In this document: one piece after another, positions 53,820 to 62,182 of the stretch
Layout: each line of letters starts with the position of its first letter
Numbering within the stretch: position 1 is the stretch's first letter
Assembly (NCBI GenBank): GCA_023435305.1
Contig: JAEYRV010000042.1
Location: forward strand, 1 to 64,000
From: Bacillota bacterium
Lineage (GTDB): Bacteria; Bacillota; Clostridia; Acetivibrionales; DTU013
Direction: 5' to 3'
Length of the DNA: 64,000 nucleotides
Made by a program: the position numbers and the translations under genes
The notes under the pieces: model-generated
Seen by the model: the letters and a program-made list of their open reading frames with translations, nothing else
What the model was told of the DNA's origin: nothing
The model's database searches: none

Positions 53820-54000
53820 CGGCAGGGTTGCTTATTCCGATTATGTTTTAAAGCACCAACCTCTGCAGCACGGACCTACTGACATCGAGTTTTACTTTGA
53901 AGTCCTGTCTCACGGGTCTTTCCAGTCGCCTCGCATCGACTGTACGATTTGCAGCAGTGCTTCGAAGAATAAAACATGATCTCCATAAGCAACCCTGCCG
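53820..54000 (+). ncRNA. structured RNA candidate between the AAA+ ATPase and pspA
   Basis: A long imperfect stem pairs 53820-53856 with 53957-54000: the outer 16 bp are perfect (GGCAGGGTTGCTTA is included), the rest has a short internal loop and a seven-base bulge. Inside are CTGCA/TGCAG, a hairpin with GACC/GGTC plus GACA/TGTC, and a hairpin CAGTCG/CGACTG with an eight-base loop (53923-53942). The 320-bp interval has no gene. It could be a processed small RNA or a leader element of pspA. Strand is assumed from its neighbours. It was not recognised as a known family. Confidence 0.45.
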
Positions 54001-54129
54001 ATCAGTGATGGTTACTGCGGGGGAGCAGTGTTGCAGGCCATTAGTCCTTTACATCGGGCATTATTTATTATAAATTAAATATATACAAAAATGGCGGAAC
54101 GTAACAATAAATAAAGGGAGGCAGTTGAT

Positions 54130-54858
54130 ATGGGTTTTTTCAGTAGACTTGGAGCATTAATAAGAGGTTTCTTCGGCAGTTTGCTGGGGGGCGTGGAAGA
54201 GAATAATCCGGAATTATTATTTGAGGATATCAAGATGCAGATAGACAGAGCCAGAAAAGAAGCGGAACAGCAGATCCTTGAGATCCAGACCAATGCTGAG
54301 ATGATCAAGATAGAGATGCGGAATGCGGAAAAGAATCTTGCCACCGTAAAGGCAAGGGTCGAATCTGCCCAGAAGACAGGCGACAGGGAGCTTCTGATAG
54401 AGCTGCTCATGCAGGAGGAGGAGTATCAGGCAACCTATGAGACCCACAAGGCCACTTATGATACTGCAATGGCCGAGGTGACAAGGATCAGGGAGGACTA
54501 TAAGATATTCGAGTCTGAAATGAGCGCCAAGCTCAATGAGCTCAAGACCTTGAAGTCTCAGGCCAAAATGGCTCAGCTCAGGGAGAATATCAACTCCGTG
54601 AATGCCAAATATACTTCAAGGAATAATACTGTCGGCAGTGTGAATGAGAGTATGGACAGGGCAAGAGAGCTGGTCAACAAGAAGACCGCGCGCGCCAACG
54701 CAGTGGAGTCTCTTGGAGACACAAACATGGATCTGAAGCTCAAGAGGCTTGATATGAACTCTGCAAGAGACAGGGCGAAGGCAAGAGCCGAAGCGCTCCT
54801 TAGCAGCGAGCAAGGCTTTGAAGTAAAAGAAAAGACAGAAAACAAGGTATCACAGTAA
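54130..54858 (+). CDS. pspA: PspA/IM30 family protein
   Basis: A 242-residue coiled-coil protein of the PspA/Vipp1 family, bacterial relatives of ESCRT-III that coat and protect the inner membrane. It starts with the amphipathic helix region MGFFSRLGALIRGFFGSLLGG and continues as nearly uninterrupted heptads (MQIDRARKEAEQQILEI and similar). GGGAGG precedes the ATG. No pspBC, pspF or liaFSR is adjacent; the partners here are an AAA+ ATPase and a membrane coiled-coil protein. Confidence 0.9.
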   Translation: MGFFSRLGALIRGFFGSLLGGVEENNPELLFEDIKMQIDRARKEAEQQILEIQTNAEMIKIEMRNAEKNLATVKARVESAQKTGDRELLIELLMQEEEYQATYETHKATYDTAMAEVTRIREDYKIFESEMSAKLNELKTLKSQAKMAQLRENINSVNAKYTSRNNTVGSVNESMDRARELVNKKTARANAVESLGDTNMDLKLKRLDMNSARDRAKARAEALLSSEQGFEVKEKTENKVSQ

Positions 54859-54920
54859 ATGGAAACAATGCAAATCGGCATAGTTAAAGGGCAATTATTC
54901 GGGAATGGTGGTTTGAGCTT

Positions 54921-55736
54921 ATGAGATCAAGAATGGTTTTAAGCGCATTATTCAAAGGCAGAAACATAGGAATATTAGCTGCGGCTTTAATCCTGGCTAG
55001 TCTTTTAAGCGACCCCAATGCATTGCCCAACATGTTTGGAATAAATGGCGCGCTGCCTGATTCGCTTGCTGTTACGGGAAGTTTCGCAGTCTATATTGCA
55101 TTTGTCATCCAGACGCTTCTCAGTAAAAAGTTCCACACCGAATTCAACCAGAAAGAAAAATACAGGAACATAAGGGAGCTGAACAGGCAGGCCAACAAGC
55201 TTTCTTCAGAGGCCAGAAGAAATACGAACAACACCTACATGCAGAAGCTCAGGAAGGTTATAAACGACAAGAACGATATTTTTATATCCTATTCGACAGG
55301 AGAACCCAGCTATCTGAAGGAAAAAATAGTTGAGCAGACGCTGACTCTTGTGATTGCTTATCTGAAGCTGCTCAACAACTTCTGTATCAGGAGCCGTGAG
55401 CTTAGCAATGTGGATGTGGGCGCCGTATCTGCCAGGATAAACAACAATGCCAGAAAGCTTAGCTTTGCCAAGGACGCAAGAATGGCGGAGGATGTCCGCA
55501 AGATCATCGAGATGGATGAGAAGCTGATAGGCAGGCTGAAGGAAGAGAAAAAGGATCTGGAGAGGATAAATGCGAAGCTTGACTATATGGAGAGCACTGT
55601 GAACATGTTCAAGCACCAGGTCATGTCCAGCGTCGAAAACGAGGAGATGCTCGAGCAGCTGGAGACAGCGGTGAACGAAGCCGAGGCGCTTGATGCAGCG
55701 CTCGAGGACAGGCGCAGGAACAAGCTGAGGATGTAA
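54921..55736 (+). CDS. two-helix membrane protein with cytoplasmic coiled coil (PspA-associated)
   Basis: A 271-residue protein with two N-terminal transmembrane helices (about 13-31 and 51-72) and a long, highly charged helical C-terminal domain (about 80-270). No family is recognised. It lies 62 bp after pspA and before a terminator, so it is likely the membrane partner of the AAA+/PspA set. Confidence 0.7.
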   Translation: MRSRMVLSALFKGRNIGILAAALILASLLSDPNALPNMFGINGALPDSLAVTGSFAVYIAFVIQTLLSKKFHTEFNQKEKYRNIRELNRQANKLSSEARRNTNNTYMQKLRKVINDKNDIFISYSTGEPSYLKEKIVEQTLTLVIAYLKLLNNFCIRSRELSNVDVGAVSARINNNARKLSFAKDARMAEDVRKIIEMDEKLIGRLKEEKKDLERINAKLDYMESTVNMFKHQVMSSVENEEMLEQLETAVNEAEALDAALEDRRRNKLRM

Positions 55737-55761
55737 GGCTCATCTATATTTATTAAAAAGC

Positions 55762-55803
55762 AGGGGACGGGAAATTATCAGAATGATTTCTCGCCCCTTT
55801 TTC
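55762..55803 (+). terminator. terminator of the AAA+/pspA module
   Basis: AGGGG-CG-GAAAT pairs with ATTTC-CG-CCCT (55762-55775 with about 55785-55798), followed by TTTTTC. Confidence 0.75.
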
Positions 55804-55892
55804 ATTTGTTTATGGTATTCTTAAAAGGGAACCGTCAGCTGATGTCTGCAGTCAAAATGAAAGAATAAGCAAAGGAGCCGCGATAGAATAGT

Positions 55893-56270
55893 ATGGCAGT
55901 GCATTGTGGTGTCGATATAATCGAGATAGACAGGGTGAAAAAATCTGTTGATGAGCTCGAGAGCTTCAGAAACAGGGTTTTCACTGAAAAAGAGATAGCA
56001 TACTGTGAAGACAGGAATAAGGCAAAATATGAAAGCTATGCAGCCAGATTCGCTGCCAAGGAGGCAGTTCTGAAAGCGCTTGGGACCGGTCTTTCCGATG
56101 GGGTCGAGTGGAAGCACATAGAGATCATCAATGATGAAAGAGGAAAGCCTGTGGTGATTTTAGCACACAGAGCCCTTGAAATATTCAGGGAAATGAACGG
56201 GAAGGGTATTGATATAAGCCTTTCACACTGCAGTACTTACGCAGTGGCCTATGCAGTGATAGAGAATTAA
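55893..56270 (+). CDS. acpS: holo-[acyl-carrier-protein] synthase
   Basis: AcpS attaches phosphopantetheine from CoA to ACP. The 125-residue product has the Mg-binding GVDIIEIDRV (Asp8), the FTEKEIAYC segment and RFAAKEAVLKALGTG. The usual coordinates and length for the family fit. It could also activate the carrier protein at 28060. Confidence 0.96.
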   Translation: MAVHCGVDIIEIDRVKKSVDELESFRNRVFTEKEIAYCEDRNKAKYESYAARFAAKEAVLKALGTGLSDGVEWKHIEIINDERGKPVVILAHRALEIFREMNGKGIDISLSHCSTYAVAYAVIEN

Positions 56271-56281
56271 GAGGTGGATAT

Positions 56282-57382
56282 ATGAGGGTCAGACTGCTCC
56301 AGTTCGGAGATCTTCATTTGGATGCCCCTTTCACATCCCTCGGTGATATTGAAGGGAGGCCCCATCAGAGGAGGCAGGACCTAAAGAGGACACTGTCCAG
56401 GATAATCGATCTTGCGCTGAGTAAAAGTCCGGATATCGTACTTGTCTGCGGAGATCTGTATGAGCATGGCTATACGGCTAAAAGCACGATCAACTATGTC
56501 TGCAGTCAGTTTGAGAGGATAGCGGACATGCCTGTTTTATTGATTCCCGGAAATCACGATCCTATGGTGCCCGGTTCCTTCTACAGCGAGCATGGGTGGC
56601 CGTCAAATGTACATGTGCTTGACACAGGGGATATGTTTGAACATTCTCCTTCAGGCACCAGAGTTTACGGCGGAGCTGCTCCCAATACTATAGATCCGTC
56701 CTGTATAAACATATTGATGCACCATGGGACATTGGACATGCCCTTTAGTTCCAATGCCTTTCAGCCCATATCCGGAAGAGAGATCGAAGGGCGCGGTTTC
56801 GATTACTGTGCTTTGGGACACTTCCACTCAAGGATATCCGGTGCAGGACCCGGCGGTATCATTTTCAATGCGGGCAGTCCGGAGCCCCTCGGCTTTGATG
56901 AAGAGGGAGATCATGGCGTATATATCTCCGAGATCGAGAAGGAGCCGGGGATGAAAGGCATAGTAAGCTCACAGTTTATCAAGCTGTGTTCAAGAAGGGC
57001 CTTCAGCCTGGAGGTCGGGATAAGCGGATGCCTGAGTAATGAGCAGGCGGCAGAGCTGGTCGAAGCTGAGATAGGAAGAGCAGGCAGCAGTGAAGATCTA
57101 TTCAGGATCATATTAAAAGGCCGTATCCCAGCGGATATAAGGATGGACAGGGAGGTTGTCGCAGAGCAGACAGCCGATAAGGCATTCTATATAAAAGTTA
57201 TCGATGAGACTGTCCCTGACTATGACCTGGAGCAAATCTCACGAGAACAGGGACTAAGGGGGCTTTTTACCAGAAAGATGCTTGAGAGAGCGGCCAAAGA
57301 GGATCAGGAGGGCGCCGGGCTTGTCATGCAGGCGCTCTATTATGGACTGGAAGCTATTGACGAGGGAAAGGTATGCGTATAG
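56282..57382 (+). CDS. yhaO: metallophosphoesterase, SbcD/YhaO-like DNA repair nuclease
   Basis: A 366-residue calcineurin-type phosphoesterase with the metal motifs GDLHLD, VCGDLYEHG, LLIPGNHDP, LMHHGTLD and GHFHSR, followed by a C-terminal cap. It is the nuclease-like partner of the adjacent SbcC/YhaN-type ATPase, which it overlaps by 10 bp. YhaO is the nearest named relative recalled. Confidence 0.88.
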   Translation: MRVRLLQFGDLHLDAPFTSLGDIEGRPHQRRQDLKRTLSRIIDLALSKSPDIVLVCGDLYEHGYTAKSTINYVCSQFERIADMPVLLIPGNHDPMVPGSFYSEHGWPSNVHVLDTGDMFEHSPSGTRVYGGAAPNTIDPSCINILMHHGTLDMPFSSNAFQPISGREIEGRGFDYCALGHFHSRISGAGPGGIIFNAGSPEPLGFDEEGDHGVYISEIEKEPGMKGIVSSQFIKLCSRRAFSLEVGISGCLSNEQAAELVEAEIGRAGSSEDLFRIILKGRIPADIRMDREVVAEQTADKAFYIKVIDETVPDYDLEQISREQGLRGLFTRKMLERAAKEDQEGAGLVMQALYYGLEAIDEGKVCV

Positions 57383-59388
57383 AGAGAGTCGAGATCAATG
57401 GTTTCGGTAAAATAAGAAACCTTGCTATTGTTCCGGGCAGCGGACTCAATGTCATCTATGGAGCCAATGAAGCTGGAAAATCCACTGTCCAGAGGTTTAT
57501 CAGAGTAATGCTTTACGGGGTCAGGAACGGACGTGAGCTGTCCGGGCTTCCTGCTGCCCAGAAAAGGTTCATGCCGTGGGACGGCGTTCCGTACGGAGGC
57601 TCTATCATTTATAGCCTGGATGATGGCTCTGTTTTTCGTGTTGAAAGAAATTTCGATAAAAATACCGTACGCATACTTGACGATAGTTATAAAGATATAT
57701 CAGAGACGTTCAGGCTTGGCAAGGACAAGCTGCCCATGTTCGCTGACAAGCATCTTGGAATGGATGAAGCTGCGTTTACAAGAACGGCCTTTATTGGACA
57801 GATGGATGTCAGGATCGGCAGCAGCGGTTCTTCGGAACTGGCAGCAAGGCTTGCCAATGCAAGGGATACAGGGCTTGAAGGGTTGTCGTTCCAGAGAGCA
57901 GAGGTGGCTCTGGCCAATGCTCTGAAAAACAGGATAGGTACTGAGCGGACCAGGACGCAGCCGCTGGACAAGCTGGAGGCGAGGCTCAAGCAGCTTGAAG
58001 AGGAGCATGCCAGGCTGACAGACAGGCAGAGGCAAAGACAGGGCCTGAGAGATGAGCTGGCGGATGTGAAAGGAAGGCTTGCAGAACTGGAAGCGAAGGA
58101 GCAGTATCTGGCCATAGTGGAAAAGCTGATCGATACAAGAAAAAAGATAGATGCGGGAATAAAGAAAGAGGCAAATCTAAGAGAGACAGCAGCGCTTCTG
58201 CAGGATACGGATAGAAAAATGTCCGTACTGTCAGAGCAGGAGAATACCGCAACGAAGACTGCCCGTTTTGGTCTTGCGGCGCCGCTGCTCTGTTTTGCCG
58301 CTGTGCTGATATCAGGGGTGTTGCTGGTATCATCCATGATAGCAGAGGGCAATTCCCATATCTCGGTGTCAATGATCCTATATGGGCTTGTAATGCTTGT
58401 TTCCGGCATTTTTGGTGCTGTTTCATTAACTAAAGAAATGAAGGCCGGGCATAGCCGGACCAGAAATATGCCGGATGGGGAAAGGGTCGAAGGACTGGCC
58501 TTGTTGAAGAGTAATGCGTTGAACAGTGCTTCTTTGATATGTGGTAATGCGATGAGCAGTACTGAAGATGTTGAAATGGCCTTGAGTCATATACAGGCTG
58601 AGTTGGAGGAATTAAGCGTCGGACTGCAGCAGAGCATAGAGGAAGCAGGCGCGATTGAACAGCCTTTAGACAGCTATTTTACACAGAAGGATCTGGATAT
58701 GATCATTTACGATACCGGCATATCGAGTCTGGAATCGGTGCTCAGATCTGAAGTGGAAGGCGTCAGGCAGTCTGTGCTGAATCTGTCGCTGAGAGAACAA
58801 TACTGTGAGGGAATGGCTGACGATGACAGAGAGAGTGCTTATGAACTGCAGCGTGTGGAAGAAGAAACCGTTGCGGTGAAAGAGAAAATCGCGTATCTTA
58901 GAAATAAGGCAAATGCGATCAAGCTTGCTCATGATGTCCTATTGGAAGCCGGTATGGAAATCAGGGGTTATTTTGCTCCGGGTCTGAATAATAGAATGAG
59001 CAGTATAATAGCGGGTTTAACAGGAGAAAGATATACGGATCTCAGGGGAGACGAGGCCCTGCTGCTGAATGCGGCCGCACCGGAATACGGCGAGGTCAGA
59101 AATGTATTCCTTCTTAGCGGCGGTACGGCTGATCAGATGTACCTGGCGATGAGGCTCGCCATGACAGATGTTTTGACTTCGGGGTCCGAGAGTCTGCCAT
59201 TGATAATGGACGAAGTATTTTCTCAGTTTGATGACAACAGGACCGGTCTTGCGTTAAAATATTTACATAATGAGTATAGAGACAGCCAGATATTCATTTT
59301 TACCTGCAAAAAGCGGGAGGTGGAGCTGGCGAGACAGATTTTCGGCGACAGAATGAATTTTGTGGAGTTGGGGTATGAAGATTCTTAA
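57373..59388 (+). CDS. yhaN: SbcC/YhaN-like AAA ATPase with central membrane helices
   Basis: A 671-residue SMC-like ATPase: Walker A GANEAGKST (near residue 36), coiled coils (about 195-300 and 420-540), two membrane-spanning helices in the middle (about 300-360), and C-terminal signature LLSGGTADQMYLAMRLAMTD with Walker B LPLIMDEVFSQFD. Membrane helices replacing the zinc-hook tip are a mark of the YhaN type. It forms a pair with the nuclease. Confidence 0.87.
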   Translation: MRIERVEINGFGKIRNLAIVPGSGLNVIYGANEAGKSTVQRFIRVMLYGVRNGRELSGLPAAQKRFMPWDGVPYGGSIIYSLDDGSVFRVERNFDKNTVRILDDSYKDISETFRLGKDKLPMFADKHLGMDEAAFTRTAFIGQMDVRIGSSGSSELAARLANARDTGLEGLSFQRAEVALANALKNRIGTERTRTQPLDKLEARLKQLEEEHARLTDRQRQRQGLRDELADVKGRLAELEAKEQYLAIVEKLIDTRKKIDAGIKKEANLRETAALLQDTDRKMSVLSEQENTATKTARFGLAAPLLCFAAVLISGVLLVSSMIAEGNSHISVSMILYGLVMLVSGIFGAVSLTKEMKAGHSRTRNMPDGERVEGLALLKSNALNSASLICGNAMSSTEDVEMALSHIQAELEELSVGLQQSIEEAGAIEQPLDSYFTQKDLDMIIYDTGISSLESVLRSEVEGVRQSVLNLSLREQYCEGMADDDRESAYELQRVEEETVAVKEKIAYLRNKANAIKLAHDVLLEAGMEIRGYFAPGLNNRMSSIIAGLTGERYTDLRGDEALLLNAAAPEYGEVRNVFLLSGGTADQMYLAMRLAMTDVLTSGSESLPLIMDEVFSQFDDNRTGLALKYLHNEYRDSQIFIFTCKKREVELARQIFGDRMNFVELGYEDS

Positions 59389-60379
59389 TGGGGAAAAGTG
59401 GAAGAATGCTTTAAAAGGTAAGACACTTGCAGTAATACTGCTTATTTTTGCTTTGCTCTGCGGCTGCACAGACAGTGATACTCAAGTGTCGGCGCCTGTT
59501 GATGACACTTCCGGACAGGAAGCAAATACAGAACAGTCGGTGGAATATATTTACGGAATACCTATGGATGAGAATGCTGCTGTAGTTACCGAGAGAGTGG
59601 CGGATATTTTTGAGAAGCCTGACGTTAAATCGAACCGCATCACCCAGATCCTGTGTAACCAGCCTGTTAGCGTATTCAGAAATGAGGGCGGCTGGGCGAA
59701 GGTGAAAACCATCACAGGCTTAACGGGATGGATAAAGTCCAGATATATCAGCGATGATGTATCAAGCATTACAGGCAGGGTATACACATACAGGATAATC
59801 GTAACGAGCAGGGAAAAAACCGTTTTTTCCGGGCCTAGCGGGGGCACAACCCAGGTCAGTGCACAAATGGGGACTGAATTCTATGCCTTTAACAATATCG
59901 ATGATGCATATGAGGTATTCCTGCCGGAAAATACAACAGGCTGGCTCAGGGGAAGCGGCATCATCCGCATACCCATCGGAGACGCCATACCTGTTACCAA
60001 TGCCGATGATTTTGCTGCTACGGCGCTCAGGTTCAAGGGAACGACCTTTATGCTCGGAGGAATGAGCTCACTGGGCATAGATTCGCCGGGCCTTGTTTAC
60101 ATATGTGCACGGATCAATGGCATTAATCTGCCGACAACTATCGAAGGCCAGCTGTCTACAGGAACCGAGACGGAAATCGATGATGTAAAAGCAGGGGACC
60201 TGGTATTCCTGTCCGGGACCGGCGACAATGAAACAGGTAATGTTACAGGTGTTGGCATCAGTATTGGAGCTGGCAGCTATATATATGCGGGACGGAAGAC
60301 CGGATATGTAGCCGTGGGCGATATATACAGGGAGAACCCCGACGGAGTGGTGGTGGCTGCCAGAAGACTATTCAATTAG
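59375..60379 (+). CDS. lipoprotein with SH3-like domains and degenerate NlpC/P60 domain
   Basis: A 334-residue lipoprotein (lipobox LCGC, Cys31), with two bacterial SH3-like domains (about 55-130 and 138-200) and a C-terminal NlpC/P60 fold. In the fold, the catalytic Cys motif (usually DCSGL) reads DSPGLVY, so Cys is Ser237; the position of the catalytic His (usually HVGIY) reads GVGIS. The domain probably binds rather than cuts peptidoglycan. The start is set at 59375 after GGAGTTGGGG; it overlaps yhaN by 14 bp. Confidence 0.82.
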   Translation: MKILNGEKWKNALKGKTLAVILLIFALLCGCTDSDTQVSAPVDDTSGQEANTEQSVEYIYGIPMDENAAVVTERVADIFEKPDVKSNRITQILCNQPVSVFRNEGGWAKVKTITGLTGWIKSRYISDDVSSITGRVYTYRIIVTSREKTVFSGPSGGTTQVSAQMGTEFYAFNNIDDAYEVFLPENTTGWLRGSGIIRIPIGDAIPVTNADDFAATALRFKGTTFMLGGMSSLGIDSPGLVYICARINGINLPTTIEGQLSTGTETEIDDVKAGDLVFLSGTGDNETGNVTGVGISIGAGSYIYAGRKTGYVAVGDIYRENPDGVVVAARRLFN

Positions 60380-60403
60380 CCGGACCAATTAACACGGTAT
60401 TGC

Positions 60404-61549
60404 CTATCGAATGATTTCACCTGTTTGCAGTACATATCCACTATGATTCGTTGCAAGTCTGCAGATCAGTCTGACAATATCTTCACAGGCATTTGGCATA
60501 GCCAGTTTTGCCGCTCCGGCAGACATACTCCGAAGCAGAAATGGATTACTCAGCGATTTTTTCAGAATGCCGGGCAGAGATCTGTCATTTTGAAGGCTTA
60601 TGGCCGCACCGGCGCTTTTTAGGAATTCCGCGTTTCTCACCTCTTGACCCGGAATCGGATCCATTATAAATATTGGCAGCCTTTTGACCAACGCTTCGGA
60701 TATTGTGACCCCGCCCGGTTTTGTGATAATTGCGCTGGCTTCATCCATTAAACCGCTGATGTTATGTGTGTACCCCAGGACCGTTGCCGGCTTTGCAGAT
60801 TTAGAAGAGAGACTTTCCAACTCTTCCCTCAGTCTCTTATTATGTCCTGTGACTGCAATTATCCTTATTTCCTTCTCAAGCTCCAGCAGTGAGACGAATA
60901 CGGACTTCATGTTGCACAAGCCTAAGCTGCCTCCCATTAGCAGTATTACAGGCTTTTCTTCAGGAGCCTTGCATTTTATCGCTTCACTGCTGCTGCCGGT
61001 GAATTGTTTTGATACCGGAATACCGTAAGGGTATATCCGGTCTCTTCTGATCCCCATCCTTGCCATATCCGACTTTATGCTTTCATGGGCGACTATAAAA
61101 GCATCGGTCTCCTCCAGCTTCCAGAAGAAATGGTTTGTATAGTCAGTCACAATACCTATCAGGGGGATCTGCAGGCCATATGTGCTCTTCAGCCGGGATA
61201 CCATCTGAAGAGGCATAGTATGCGTGCATACGACGGCATCGGGCATTTCCTCCAGAATGAGCTTCATAAGCCTTGGGGCGAGTATACTGTTGAAGCCTTT
61301 GACAAAGGCCGTGTACATCTCGCCCTTTTCAGAGAGATCATATAGCTTTCCGTATATGTATGGAGCTCTTCGGATGGTTTGCAGGTATGTTCCGGTTATC
61401 AGCCTGTCGATCGCAGGATTTATGTAATTCAGAGCATCGACGAGCCTTGTTCTGCATCCCGGGATACGGCTTTCCATATACTCCATAAGGGCTTGTGATG
61501 CTTTGATATGTCCGCCTCCGGTGGATGCGGTGAGGAATAATATATTCAT
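60404..61549 (-). CDS. glycolipid glycosyltransferase, MGDG synthase/UgtP family
   Basis: A 381-residue GT28-type glycosyltransferase starting MNILFLTASTGGGHIKASQAL, the family N-terminal motif, with the C-terminal nucleotide-sugar motif ASAIITKPGGVTISEALVKRLPI. Relatives add glucose or galactose to diacylglycerol to make glycolipids that anchor lipoteichoic acids. ATG at 61549 with GGGAG upstream is preferred over the longer frame to 61582. The exact sugar is not predictable. Confidence 0.9.
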   Translation of the reverse strand: MNILFLTASTGGGHIKASQALMEYMESRIPGCRTRLVDALNYINPAIDRLITGTYLQTIRRAPYIYGKLYDLSEKGEMYTAFVKGFNSILAPRLMKLILEEMPDAVVCTHTMPLQMVSRLKSTYGLQIPLIGIVTDYTNHFFWKLEETDAFIVAHESIKSDMARMGIRRDRIYPYGIPVSKQFTGSSSEAIKCKAPEEKPVILLMGGSLGLCNMKSVFVSLLELEKEIRIIAVTGHNKRLREELESLSSKSAKPATVLGYTHNISGLMDEASAIITKPGGVTISEALVKRLPIFIMDPIPGQEVRNAEFLKSAGAAISLQNDRSLPGILKKSLSNPFLLRSMSAGAAKLAMPNACEDIVRLICRLATNHSGYVLQTGEIIR

Positions 61550-61708
61550 CGGCTCCCTACCTCCGCTATACATTATTAGCAAATTTGACCTCTGTTATTA
61601 CATTTTCACTCCTTTTGGCCATTTCTCCGGAATATTTTTTTTTGTTGTGAAGAGAATAATATCGAAACGATAAATCGATCTCTGATTATCACCGGAGGAG
61701 GGTACGCC

Positions 61709-62182
61709 TTGAAATTCAGAAGAACCGCTTTACTTATCGCAATGCTTTTTATTGTATTCATGTGCGCGGTTGCCGGACCTGATCCGTTGTTCAGGCTGAG
61801 CGGTTCATATGCTCAGAACAGCAGTATCAGCGAAGAACAGCTTCTTGCCAGGGCAATCAATGGTGAAGCCAGGGGTGAGTCTTATGAGGGCCAGGTGGCA
61901 GTAGGTGCTGTAATATTGAACCGGGTCAGGGATCCCAATTTTCCAAATACAATAGCGGGCGTTATTTACCAGCCGGGCGCTTTTACAGCAGTGTCCGACG
62001 GGCAGATAAACGTACCGATAGACTCGGGTTCCACGGTTGTTAAGGCTGCCCGTGATGCATTGAATGGATGGGATCCTACCGACGGCTGTATTTACTACTG
62101 GAATCCCGCCACCGCAACCAGTTCATGGATCTGGAGCAGGAAGATCGTCACAAAGATCGGCAAGCACAATTTTGGAGTATGA
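61709..62182 (+). CDS. sleB: spore cortex-lytic enzyme SleB (short form)
   Basis: A 157-residue exported hydrolase with a signal peptide (about 1-36) and a SleB/CwlJ catalytic domain (ARAINGEARGESYEGQVAVG, YYWNPATATSSW). The catalytic-type Glu is in NGEARGE. Bacillus SleB also has an N-terminal peptidoglycan-binding domain, which is absent here. The start is TTG after GGAGGAGGG. It overlaps ypeB by four bases, the classic sleB-ypeB pair. Confidence 0.9.
   Translation: MKFRRTALLIAMLFIVFMCAVAGPDPLFRLSGSYAQNSSISEEQLLARAINGEARGESYEGQVAVGAVILNRVRDPNFPNTIAGVIYQPGAFTAVSDGQINVPIDSGSTVVKAARDALNGWDPTDGCIYYWNPATATSSWIWSRKIVTKIGKHNFGV

Noticed and set aside
53820..54000. 6S RNA, tmRNA, RNase P RNA or SRP RNA
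   Set aside because: No tRNA-like ends, no RNase P or SRP core motifs. The multi-branched interior does not fit the single long hairpin with central bubble of 6S RNA.
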